The notes: a model not told the origin generated them from the sequence alone. A stretch of DNA of 64,000 nucleotides from Gynurincola endophyticus (GCF_003991195.1 NZ_RCWL01000009.1:62001-126000); one strand, 5' to 3'; counted from the first letter of the stretch, positions 44,709 through 52,653 are shown. A program made the numbers and translations.

Positions 44709-45338
44709 ATGCCCTTTATTTTCTTGTCAATCAAGCATATAATCCTTACTACCTCACACGATGGAACCGGTAGCATTACCGCTGCATTTACACCCATACG
44801 TATCGTTTGTCAAAACACCCTTAATGCCGCATTGGGTAATATGTCCAACGTTGTGCGCATCCGTCACACATCAGGGGCCAAACAACGTTTGGAAAATGCG
44901 CATAAAGTAATGGGACTTGCCAACGCATTGAGCCCCCGCCTTGAAGGATTGTTTAACCAGTGGGCAAAGGTGCGTATAAGCGATATAGAGGTAAAAAAAC
45001 TTATTCAATTGGCACTTTGTCCGAATAAGGAAACATTGGAAGCGCTAAAAAAAGGCGCAGAAGATGAACTGTCTACTATGTTTAAGAACTCTGTAGAGGA
45101 TGCTTTTTCATACGCTATGATTTCCGATACACAGCAAATGGAAACCACAAAAGGAACTGTATTCGGTGCTTACAATGCCGTAACAGGGTATTTTCAGAAT
45201 GTACGCAACTATAAGGATGATGAAAGCAAGCTTCAATCTATTGTTATGGGTGGCACTGCACAAATGAAGACACAACGTGCATTTGAGCTTTGTGGCCAGT
45301 TTGTACATGATGGTACAGATTCACTTTTACTTAATTGA
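44709..45338 (+). pseudogene. N-terminally truncated DUF932 (phage/plasmid-like) protein
   Basis: The frame encodes the C-terminal half of a DUF932 protein. The match starts at about T-T-S-H-D-G-T-G-S-I near residue 15, with P-I-R-I-V-C-Q-N-T-L-N-A-A-L just after, and continues to the end. Full DUF932 proteins are about 350-400 residues, so some 150-200 N-terminal residues are missing. The break coincides with the terminator and att repeat. DUF932 genes are common in plasmids and conjugative elements. The first 12 residues of the frame are not family sequence. Confidence 0.75.
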
Positions 45339-45393
45339 GAACCGAAGGGCGGGCGGGTAATACCGCCTGCCTTTATTAAAAAATGACAGAATT

Positions 45394-45627
45394 ATGGAAA
45401 CGCTTGTGAAAATATTTTATGGGTTATCTTGTTCCGCGATATTTTTTATCGGGTTAGGCATAAGATTGATCATTGGCATGCGACAATTCAATCGCAGGGG
45501 GCTGGGTGGATTACAGCATTTCAATAATTATTTCGCCGGGTTAATTATATTATTCATGGAGTGGGTATTAAAATGGGCAGCTACTGTTCTGATCATCTGG
45601 AGTGCCTGGGGATGGTGGTTTAGATAA
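45394..45627 (+). CDS. small membrane protein of conjugative elements
   Basis: A 77-residue protein with two membrane segments (about 8-28 and 47-72) and an R-R-G-L-G-G-L-Q-H-F loop. This loop motif is seen in small proteins encoded beside DUF932 in Bacteroidota conjugative elements and often mislabelled as a molybdenum transporter permease. The role is unknown. It lies 56 bases after the DUF932 fragment in the same direction. Confidence 0.55.
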   Translation: METLVKIFYGLSCSAIFFIGLGIRLIIGMRQFNRRGLGGLQHFNNYFAGLIILFMEWVLKWAATVLIIWSAWGWWFR

Positions 45628-45653
45628 AAAAAGGTAATGGTTTCGTGCGTAAA

Positions 45654-45681
45654 ATTCTCAATATTTTCTTACATTGAGAAT
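45654..45681. promoter_or_regulatory. 9-bp inverted repeat before a small gene
   Basis: ATTCTCAAT and ATTGAGAAT separated by 10 bases, ending 14 bases before the ATG at 45695. It could be an operator. Confidence 0.35.
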
Positions 45682-45694
45682 CAAATTACGTACT

Positions 45695-45961
45695 ATGAAG
45701 CAATCAGGTTCAGTGAAAGTTGACAAATCGGTCAAGCCAATTCATTACAAGCTACGCACAGCCCCAAAACTCGAAATTGGAGGGAACTATTTTGTGTCTT
45801 TTGGCAGTCACAAAGCGATTCCTTGCATCTTAAAAGAAATCCATACAGACACACCTCAATTGCGGGTATCCGTTGAAATGAGTGATGGAGTTTCTTATTT
45901 ATATGCTGATGAATTGGGACTAACGCCTGAAGAAGCAGTAATTAACGAGGTGACATCCTGA
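45695..45961 (+). CDS. hypothetical protein, 88 residues
   Basis: A small cytoplasmic protein with Y-F-V-S-F-G-S-H-K-A-I-P-C and a beta-rich middle, ending in E-L-G-L-T-P-E-E-A-V. The pattern of strands is like small SH3-type accessory proteins, but I recognise no family. The ATG at 45695 is preferred to a TTG at 45674 that lies inside the inverted repeat. It ends seven bases before the convergent HEPN gene, so the two nearly touch. Confidence 0.45.
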   Translation: MKQSGSVKVDKSVKPIHYKLRTAPKLEIGGNYFVSFGSHKAIPCILKEIHTDTPQLRVSVEMSDGVSYLYADELGLTPEEAVINEVTS

Positions 45962-45967
45962 CGAGGA

Positions 45968-46516
45968 TTATGTATTCACCCTGGCATGTACAAACACAAC
46001 CACCGCTCTCAATAATTGGATTGCGGGCAGTAAGAGCATTTCCTGGTATTGATGCAGTCCTTTCTCTCCATGAACGATATTGCACCGTATTGAATAGAGT
46101 GTTTTCATTAGCGCAAGGATCTTTCTGGCAGGATCTGCTGATTGTAATCCATTAATAAGTTGTCGGTCGCGGTTAGGCTGTGGCGTTCCTCTGTTCAGGT
46201 CAATATTAAAAAGGGGCATTGCCTGATATAATGCCTGAATTTGATCGTCAAGTCCCTGTTGCGTCAAATACTGGGCAATGGCACCAGCTCCAACAAAATT
46301 AATTGTAAACGTAGTAGCTCCCGCTCTATCACCAACTTGCTCCCTTGCGTTACCGGTTTCCTGTGCTTTTTTAAGCGGTACGATATTGTACAGAAAATTG
46401 TAGTTGATAAACAACGTTACATATTTGTCAATAAGGCTGGCAACATCCCCATCCACTATATTATCGGCCTTCTCCAGCCACCTGTTATAAAAATCCTGTT
46501 GATCTGGTGATAGCAT
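45968..46516 (-). CDS. HEPN-like RNase-fold protein
   Basis: A 182-residue helical protein. Near its C-terminus is R144-C-N-I-V-H149 followed by G-E-K-G, the Rx4-6H motif of HEPN nucleases, in a helix-rich context (L-M-K-T-L-Y-S-I-R...). HEPN proteins are RNases in toxin-antitoxin and defence systems. It is divergent from the XRE-pAgo operon with a 123-bp shared upstream region, and a TAGATTTG -7 element lies at 46548-46555. Whether it belongs to the same system is open. Confidence 0.6.
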   Translation of the reverse strand: MLSPDQQDFYNRWLEKADNIVDGDVASLIDKYVTLFINYNFLYNIVPLKKAQETGNAREQVGDRAGATTFTINFVGAGAIAQYLTQQGLDDQIQALYQAMPLFNIDLNRGTPQPNRDRQLINGLQSADPARKILALMKTLYSIRCNIVHGEKGLHQYQEMLLLPAIQLLRAVVVFVHARVNT

Positions 46517-46547
46517 ATTAATTACAGAATTTAGTTTCTGTCTGTTT

Positions 46548-46610
46548 CAAATCTACATTATATACGGCTTTATATCAACTAATTAATTTAGCATATATTC
46601 AGTATATTTG
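46548..46610. promoter_or_regulatory. divergent promoters of HEPN and the XRE-pAgo operon
   Basis: The minus strand has TAGATTTG (46548-46555) for the HEPN gene, and the plus strand has TATATTTG (46603-46610) for the XRE operon. A short palindrome ATATA-TTCAG-TATAT overlaps the plus promoter and is a candidate XRE operator. Confidence 0.55.
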
Positions 46611-46639
46611 TCATAATCTGTCAAGTCAAAAAATGTAAA

Positions 46640-46930
46640 GTGAAAGAATTTGGAGCAACCATTCGTGAATTGAGAGAAAAGAAAGGGCTGTTATTAAGGC
46701 AAGTAGCGGCTGAACTGGATATTGATACCGCTTTATTGAGTAAGGTAGAGCGTGGAGAACGGTCTATTAAAAAAGAACAGGTGATACGCATAGCAGAGAT
46801 AATAGGAGCTGAAGAAAAGGAGTTGCTTGTTTTGTGGTTATCGGCAAAAGTGAATGACCTAATCAAAAATGAAGACTATACTCAGGAGGCATTAACTATA
46901 AGTTTGAAGAAACTTAAAAAAGAAATTTGA
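46640..46930 (+). CDS. XRE family helix-turn-helix regulator
   Basis: A 96-residue DNA-binding protein. The HTH_3 domain covers residues 4-60 with I-R-E-L-R-E-K-K-G-L-L-L-R-Q-V-A, D-T-A-L-L-S-K-V-E-R-G-E-R and a C-terminal helix. Regulators of this type usually control restriction-modification or other defence genes in Bacteroidota. The start codon is GTG; the closest upstream ATG is followed at once by a stop. It starts the operon and lies 55 bases before the SMEK-APAZ gene, so it likely sets the level of the whole set. Confidence 0.85.
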   Translation: MKEFGATIRELREKKGLLLRQVAAELDIDTALLSKVERGERSIKKEQVIRIAEIIGAEEKELLVLWLSAKVNDLIKNEDYTQEALTISLKKLKKEI

Positions 46931-46985
46931 GGTGTAACAATAAACCTAAAAGCCATTTACTGTGGATGTAAATTAAAATAAGCGT

Positions 46986-48485
46986 ATGAATCGGATTGGG
47001 TACATAAATAAAATAAACACGTATGCGGCGAGATTCGTGTTAGAGGTGGAAGGGTTTAATGCTTCAAGCTTGTATGATATAAATATACATGCTGAGAGCT
47101 TTTTAATCCCTGTGTTAAATGAAGTATTTGGTATTCGGTTAGAAAATTTGAATAGTTCTCAGAAAAAAAATTATCCGGCAGTTGACCTTGCTGATTTCGC
47201 TAATAGGGTAGCCTTTCAGGTAACTGCAACGAGTGATCTGGAGAAGATAAAATCTACCTTAGAGAAGTTTAAGGAGCATAAGCTAAATGAGGCGTTCGAT
47301 GTGCTTTACATCTATATCATTACTCATAAAAAAGACAAGTACAATGAGGAGAAGCTAAAGCCGTTTATACCCGCGGATTTTGTTTTCTCTGCCACAGATA
47401 ATGTAATTGACAAAGATGATATTCTTCAGAAGATTTCCGCTTTAAGTTCCACTCCGAAGATAGAAGCTATTGCGAAAATCTACGGACATGAGTTCTCCGA
47501 TTTTCAAATTCAGATGAGAGAGAAATCCTATGTTAATGGATTTCTTAACACGGAAAGTGAGGGGATTTGTCCTAATTTATTAGAAATCTCTTTTCCTCAA
47601 CATCTTTATCAGGCAGAACTGAATATTGATGAAAAATCAGTAGTTGATAATCTTAATGCATATTTGGTATCCATCAATAAAAAACCAGTAAAAAAACTCA
47701 AACCTGGCAATCTTGTAAAGAAGGCATTAAGAGCTATTAATATAAGATCCGGAGAATGGGTATTGCATGAAAAGTACATTTATACTTTTAGAAATCTTGA
47801 TGATAATAAAGAGCCTTTTAGAAAGATTGTAGACATCGGAACAATTACAAGGCTTGAATGCGGAGAGTTTTACGAGGGCGATGAAAATCGTTTGAGAGTT
47901 TTTAAGCACCTGCTGCGCAATACTTTAATTGAATTATGCAAATTAAAGGAAATTGAATGGTTTGGTCAAAGGGAACTTTTCAGATTCGCAAACAGCCAGA
48001 TTGTTCCCAATCAAAAACGCATAAAATGGAAAGGGAAGAAAGAGGCAACTAAGACTGTAATTTTTGAAATGCACAATAAGAAGGAAGGCCATATAGTTTG
48101 CTTTAGAAGCCTTGCCTTTAAATCTTCTTTTATCAACATAGATAAGTCCTGGTATTTGGTGTTAAACCCAACATGGAGTTTCACAAATCCAGGAGGCTAT
48201 CACCAAAGCCGATTTGAGCCAGCATATATGGCAGGAATTAAAAGGCTGGAATCTAATGGGTCGGTGTACAACTATTTCAGATTTTTCAGTTACTTCTTTT
48301 CCTACAAAGATCTGTTTACCCCTGCATATCCTTACCTGGAAATACATGCAGCAGAAGAACTAAGCATAACCCCTAAGTTAGAAGAAAAAGCGTGGAAGCC
48401 GGTAAAGTTAACGGACAAAAAGGCCACAGATATTGATATTGACATTAAAGCGGATACTGAATTAGTAGACAATACTTTGTTTTAA
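46986..48485 (+). CDS. SMEK domain fused to APAZ domain (short-pAgo partner)
   Basis: A 499-residue protein with two parts. Residues 1-165 match the SMEK domain: N-I-H-A-E37-S-F-L, L-N-S-x-Q-K-K-N-Y-P-A-V-D67-L-A-D and R-V-A-F-Q78-V-T80 followed by K-I-K-S-T-L-E-K-F. The E-D-QxT order is like a PD-(D/E)XK nuclease variant, so DNA or RNA cleavage is plausible. Residues about 195-470 match APAZ, the Argonaute-associated domain (W-V-L-H-E-K-Y-I-Y-T-F, E-W-F-G-Q-R-E-L-F, Y-L-V-L-N-P-T-W-S-F-T). APAZ takes the place of the Ago N-terminal half and binds guide/target. It precedes the pAgo gene by four bases. No characterised SMEK-APAZ system is known to me. Confidence 0.82.
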   Translation: MNRIGYINKINTYAARFVLEVEGFNASSLYDINIHAESFLIPVLNEVFGIRLENLNSSQKKNYPAVDLADFANRVAFQVTATSDLEKIKSTLEKFKEHKLNEAFDVLYIYIITHKKDKYNEEKLKPFIPADFVFSATDNVIDKDDILQKISALSSTPKIEAIAKIYGHEFSDFQIQMREKSYVNGFLNTESEGICPNLLEISFPQHLYQAELNIDEKSVVDNLNAYLVSINKKPVKKLKPGNLVKKALRAINIRSGEWVLHEKYIYTFRNLDDNKEPFRKIVDIGTITRLECGEFYEGDENRLRVFKHLLRNTLIELCKLKEIEWFGQRELFRFANSQIVPNQKRIKWKGKKEATKTVIFEMHNKKEGHIVCFRSLAFKSSFINIDKSWYLVLNPTWSFTNPGGYHQSRFEPAYMAGIKRLESNGSVYNYFRFFSYFFSYKDLFTPAYPYLEIHAAEELSITPKLEEKAWKPVKLTDKKATDIDIDIKADTELVDNTLF

Positions 48486-48489
48486 TTTT

Positions 48490-49944
48490 ATGAAAGTTAG
48501 ATATATAGAAGAACCCTCTTTGCAGTTTGGTCACGAACAACACATTTGTCCCAAATATGGCATCTATAATTATAGCCCATTTGATATAAACCAGGTAAGA
48601 CCAGAAAGGATTACCATTGGTATTATAGGCAAGGGTGAAAGTGTAGATAAGATTTTAGGCTGGATTGAAACGTGTAAAAAGCATATTGATGGGAAACAAA
48701 GTAAAAATCCGCATCCAAATCTATTTCTGAACTTCTGTGGATTCAACAAGGATGTTGGATTTCAAAGTGATATTGTCTATGATGACACGTACATAAGGAA
48801 AATAAACAATTCAGAATTTGACGCTATCATTAAGAAGAAAGATAATCTTGAAGAACGTATCAATGACATAGCTGAGCTTTATTTAACTGAAATAAAATTT
48901 CTTTCCAAGAATAAAAAACCTGATGTTATTCTCTGTGCGCTTAGTGAAAACTTCATTACTTATATTCAGGAAAAAGAAACAGAAGCAACAGAGGATGAAG
49001 AGGATGAAAAAGAAAAGAGTGCTGAAGAAACAGATCTTGATGCAGAGGAAGTTTCAGAAAAAGAGCAGAATTTCAGAAGATATTTAAAGGCTAAGGCAAT
49101 GCAATATAATATACCTATTCAGATAGTAAGGGATAGGATTGCTAAGCCTACTGCGGATATGCAGGATGAGGCGACAATTGCCTGGAACTTTTTTACAGCA
49201 TTGTATTACAAAGCTTCGGGAACTCCCTGGGCCTTAATCCGAAAAGATGTTGCGGAAACTACTTGCTATGCGGGAATTAGTTTTTTTAAAAGCAGAGACA
49301 GATCTACTACTCAAACAAGTATAGCCCAGATATTTAATGAATTGGGGAAAGGCGTGATTCTTCGTGGAGAAGAAATTACATTAAAAAAGAATGATAGAGT
49401 TCCACGACTGACCGAAGAGCAAGCATTCAACTTGCTGACGCTCTCTTTGAAGGAATATTATGACGCGGTAAAAATATTTCCCAAGCGTTTAGTACTTCAT
49501 AAAACATCCAGTTTTAGCGAAGATGAGGTTTATGGATTTACGCAAGCTGCCAGGCAACTACATATAAACCAGATTGATTTGGTTTCTATTCAACACTCTG
49601 ATATACGTTTATACAGGCAGGGCAATTATCCTCCCATGAGGGGCACTCAATTCAGTCTTACGGAAAAGCATCATGTATTATACACAAGAGGTTCCGTTCC
49701 ATATTATGAAACTTATCCGGGCAAATACATTCCAAGCCCTGTTGAGATTAAGTTAGCTTATTATGATGAATCACCCAATCTGATATGTGATGAAATTATT
49801 GCTCTAACAAAAATGAATTGGAACAATACCCAATTTGACAGAAAGTATCCTATTACTATAGAGTGCGCAAGAAATGTAGGAGAAATACTGAAGTATTTGC
49901 AGCCTTCGGATTCAATGCAGTTGAAATATAGTTTCTACATGTAA
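48490..49944 (+). CDS. short prokaryotic Argonaute (MID-PIWI)
   Basis: A 484-residue short pAgo with MID (about 25-225) and PIWI (about 226-484) but no N or PAZ domain. PIWI landmarks are E-A-T-I-A-W-N-F-F-T-A-L-Y-Y-K near 227-241, C-Y-A-G-I-S-F-F at 259-266, R-L-V-L-H-K near 333, and the C-terminal N-W-N-N-T-Q-F-D...P-I-T-I-E-C-A. The place of the first catalytic Asp is G-I-S, so slicing is probably lost, as in other short pAgos. An acidic insert (about 161-192) is unusual. It should form a complex with the SMEK-APAZ protein and sense guide-matched DNA. Confidence 0.9.
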   Translation: MKVRYIEEPSLQFGHEQHICPKYGIYNYSPFDINQVRPERITIGIIGKGESVDKILGWIETCKKHIDGKQSKNPHPNLFLNFCGFNKDVGFQSDIVYDDTYIRKINNSEFDAIIKKKDNLEERINDIAELYLTEIKFLSKNKKPDVILCALSENFITYIQEKETEATEDEEDEKEKSAEETDLDAEEVSEKEQNFRRYLKAKAMQYNIPIQIVRDRIAKPTADMQDEATIAWNFFTALYYKASGTPWALIRKDVAETTCYAGISFFKSRDRSTTQTSIAQIFNELGKGVILRGEEITLKKNDRVPRLTEEQAFNLLTLSLKEYYDAVKIFPKRLVLHKTSSFSEDEVYGFTQAARQLHINQIDLVSIQHSDIRLYRQGNYPPMRGTQFSLTEKHHVLYTRGSVPYYETYPGKYIPSPVEIKLAYYDESPNLICDEIIALTKMNWNNTQFDRKYPITIECARNVGEILKYLQPSDSMQLKYSFYM

Positions 49945-49996
49945 TGGGCAATCAATTATTAAAATAAACTATTGCAAAACCTGTAAAGAATATTTG

Positions 49997-51115
49997 ATGA
50001 GCGAATTGTTACTTTTTGAAGTTAAGGAGAGAACATTGGAAGGCCCTGCTAAATATAATACGGATATATACCAGTATTATAATGACAGCTCCAGGGAGGA
50101 TGTAGATGTAGTAAGGCAATTACTGGAAAAGTGGTTTGCTCAATATCCCGACGATGAGAAACAAGATATAAAGTCCCGATTTAAAGCTTCATTTAATGCT
50201 GCTTTCTATGAGTTATATATTTATACCTTATTCACGAAACTCGGATTTTCATTAACTATACATCCTGAAATACCCGGCACATCAAAACGTCCGGATTATT
50301 TGGCAACAAAAGATGGTAAGCTTCTTTACATCGAAGTTAAACACATGACAATGCTATCTCAGGATGAGCAGTCACTGGAGCGAAGAAAGAATACACTTCT
50401 CGATTCCTTAGATAAAATTGACGCATCTAATTTCCTGCTAAAATTGGATGAAATAATTTTCAAAGATAACAGTCAGCCAAGTGGGAAAATGATCACTCGA
50501 TACTTTAACGAAGTCATTTCATCTCATGATCCTGATATGTACACTGATCTTTTAACTCAAAGAGGATTTCAGGGACTGCCTAAAATTACATACGATGATG
50601 ATAAGGTAAAAATACAATTGCAGCTTTTGCCGAAGTCACCATTGCATAGGGGAACCAATTCCCGTTCCATAGGTACTCATCCTACGGTAACCCAAATTGG
50701 AAATGATAGTGACAATATTATTACAGCTCTGGAATCAAAAGCTACCCGCTACGGAACGTTCAATGCACCCTATATCATTTGCCTGAATAAACAGAGTGTT
50801 TCTCTTGATATTATTGAAGTGCAGGAGGCACTATACGGCTCATTGGTGGTTTCATGGAGCGATAATCCAGCTAACCGTGATGAAAGGTTAGAACTTTCAG
50901 GAAATGGTTTTTTTGGCTCAAAAAGCAACCCAAAGTTTACAAGGGTATCTGGAGTGTATATAACCAACGCCAATACTGCGAACCTGGGGACAACTGTAGG
51001 TCATGCCTTTCGTCACAACCCCTTTGCACAGTTTCCGACTGATTTAGTAATTGATCAACTTGTTCCGGAATTACTGAGCATCCCATCAGATTACCCAATG
51101 CCCCGTAAAATATAA
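49997..51115 (+). CDS. PD-(D/E)XK nuclease of the pAgo operon
   Basis: A 372-residue protein starting at the ATG at 49997, after a 52-base gap. Residues 66-115 carry a clear PD-(D/E)XK core: E72 in A-F-Y-E-L-Y-I-Y, P99-D100-Y-L, and I-E113-V-K115-H. The remaining 250 residues include a helical part and a C-terminal domain of unknown type. No family name is assigned. The position in the operon suggests an effector or guide-producing role; both are inferred. Confidence 0.72.
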   Translation: MSELLLFEVKERTLEGPAKYNTDIYQYYNDSSREDVDVVRQLLEKWFAQYPDDEKQDIKSRFKASFNAAFYELYIYTLFTKLGFSLTIHPEIPGTSKRPDYLATKDGKLLYIEVKHMTMLSQDEQSLERRKNTLLDSLDKIDASNFLLKLDEIIFKDNSQPSGKMITRYFNEVISSHDPDMYTDLLTQRGFQGLPKITYDDDKVKIQLQLLPKSPLHRGTNSRSIGTHPTVTQIGNDSDNIITALESKATRYGTFNAPYIICLNKQSVSLDIIEVQEALYGSLVVSWSDNPANRDERLELSGNGFFGSKSNPKFTRVSGVYITNANTANLGTTVGHAFRHNPFAQFPTDLVIDQLVPELLSIPSDYPMPRKI

Positions 51116-51119
51116 CTCA

Positions 51120-51869
51120 ATGACAGACGCAGAATTAATGGTGAGATCATCCATTCAGGTTTTTTTGGCAAAGGCAGACCACCCCAAACCTGAAGGCTTT
51201 GGCTCTTGCTGTGTGATTATTTACCAGGATCGGAGATTTTTTGTTTCGGTTTCCCATGTTACAGATGCGGAAGGATATACCACCTTTTTGGAAACAAATC
51301 AACCCTTTGACGAGCGGGGGCCTATTATACAGCCCATTGGAGGTATTTGCTACTTTGACCAGATAAAGGTTACTGAAGATATGTCATTGGAGGATTTTGA
51401 ATCAGTATTGCAAAAGGGCAAACGGTTAGACATTGCTTTTGCCGAAATTAAACATGACGTAGAACTGTTACAGCCTGAAATAGATTTTAAAGCTTTCAAG
51501 GTGGAAGCTTCCCCGAAATTACCTTTGTTTATGGAGGATGCTGTCATACCAACGAAGGAAGAACGATATGGCTTTTACGGAAAGGTCAGACCGAGTTATA
51601 ATGGGAAGCAATTGACAATGACCCCGACCTTGAAGCATAGCTTACAGTTTTATCGTATTAAAGGAGAATTTTATATGTTCCTGGCTCCACAGATAATTTC
51701 CGATAGTCAGGACTATGAGGGGTGCAGTGGCGCACCAATTTTGGACAGCGAATGTAGGATTGTTGCGCTGGCCTGCGCAGTACACACTGGAACCAAAATT
51801 ATTTATGGATTCCCTATTCAGAAGTGCAAGGAGCTTTTAGATTATGCCCTGCAAACCGGGATGTTATAA
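51120..51869 (+). CDS. trypsin-like serine protease of the pAgo operon
   Basis: A 249-residue protein of the chymotrypsin fold. The catalytic triad is readable: H46 in F-V-S-V-S-H-V-T, D104 in K-R-L-D-I-A-F-A, and S203 in G-C-S-G-A-P-I-L. There is no signal peptide, so it should act in the cytoplasm. The gene starts four bases after the nuclease stop. Proteases of this kind in defence loci are held inactive until a sensor fires and then cut a partner; the target here is unknown, with the neighbouring nuclease and the XRE or HEPN proteins as candidates. Confidence 0.82.
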   Translation: MTDAELMVRSSIQVFLAKADHPKPEGFGSCCVIIYQDRRFFVSVSHVTDAEGYTTFLETNQPFDERGPIIQPIGGICYFDQIKVTEDMSLEDFESVLQKGKRLDIAFAEIKHDVELLQPEIDFKAFKVEASPKLPLFMEDAVIPTKEERYGFYGKVRPSYNGKQLTMTPTLKHSLQFYRIKGEFYMFLAPQIISDSQDYEGCSGAPILDSECRIVALACAVHTGTKIIYGFPIQKCKELLDYALQTGML

Positions 51870-51942
51870 TTTAATATATTGATTATCATATACTTAATCC
51901 GCCATAATGTCTATTGTTAGCTTCAAATCAGTCAATAAAAAG

Positions 51943-51968
51943 TTCGAGTTTTGTACCAACGGGTTCAC
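51943..51968 (+). other. weak tRNA-end-like site, possible right edge of element 2
   Basis: CCAACGGGTTCAC (51956-51968) matches the tRNA-Lys end CCAGCGGGATCAC at 11 of 13 positions, and TTCGAGT, as in the T loop, lies seven bases upstream. A terminator follows at once. The match is imperfect and could be chance. Confidence 0.35.
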
Positions 51969-52002
51969 AAAGACCTCAGTATTTGCTGGGGTCTTTTATT
52001 TT
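51969..52002. terminator. terminator between the defence operon and the AlkD-like gene
   Basis: An 11-bp stem AAAGACCTCAG/CTGGGGTCTTT with one wobble pair and a T-run on the plus strand. It serves both convergent units. Confidence 0.8.
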
Positions 52003-52011
52003 ACAGTTAGT

Positions 52012-52653
52012 TTACTTTTTCTGTTTACCTACCTGTATCGCTATAAATTGTGGTAAATAGTTAGGGGTACAGTTTTTAGCAACTATTTCATCTTTGTACA
52101 ACCCTGTACGTTCCCCCAGTGCAATACATCTCGCTCGATATTTTTCTTCAAAAATACCTATTTGAGCGGCAGTAAAATTCATTGCCCATTGTACTTCCGG
52201 CACTTCTTTTTCTATTTGTGTTTCAATTTTAGAAAGTAATACTTCTGTGTTGGGCGGTGGTGTTTGTCCGACCCAGCGCAACCGGGCCTGATAATACCAA
52301 TAAGTTCTCCTTTGTAGTGAAGATTGGCTGTTTTCCCAGGTTTCGATTAATGCAATTGTGTTTTTGTCTTTGGATAATTGGTTTGCCATTAACCAATCAA
52401 TGAGTTGAAGTTTTTCATCTTCATGATGTTTTTGAATGTCGGTATCAAAATTGTCAATGACTTTTTGCGACAATTGTTTTTTATCCATTATCAAAATTGC
52501 CAGTTGGCGCGGTAAAAACTGTTCCGTTGACCAAAGCTCCAAAGCCAGTTCATGGTTCTTTTTAATTTCACCCGCAATCTTTCGCAGGTCTCCCAACTTA
52601 GTTTCGGTATTGATTTGAGCCAGGATATTTTCTGCTTGTGAAGAGCGTTTCAT
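52012..52653 (-). CDS. AlkD-like DNA alkylation repair protein
   Basis: A 213-residue helical-repeat protein matching the DNA alkylation repair family. Landmarks are E-L-A-L-E-L-W near 37, R-Q-L-A-I-L-I near 51, E-x-W-x-x-S near 108, R-R-T-Y-W-Y-Y-Q-A-R-L near 117 and Q-W-A-M-N-F near 158. It probably binds or removes alkylated bases. It is distinct in sequence from the gene at 10536. Right flank of the accessory block. Confidence 0.75.
   Translation of the reverse strand: MKRSSQAENILAQINTETKLGDLRKIAGEIKKNHELALELWSTEQFLPRQLAILIMDKKQLSQKVIDNFDTDIQKHHEDEKLQLIDWLMANQLSKDKNTIALIETWENSQSSLQRRTYWYYQARLRWVGQTPPPNTEVLLSKIETQIEKEVPEVQWAMNFTAAQIGIFEEKYRARCIALGERTGLYKDEIVAKNCTPNYLPQFIAIQVGKQKK

Noticed and set aside
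48490-49944. The idea that the Argonaute is a long, slicing type
   Set aside because: The protein is 484 residues, lacks N and PAZ domains, and the first catalytic position is not Asp.
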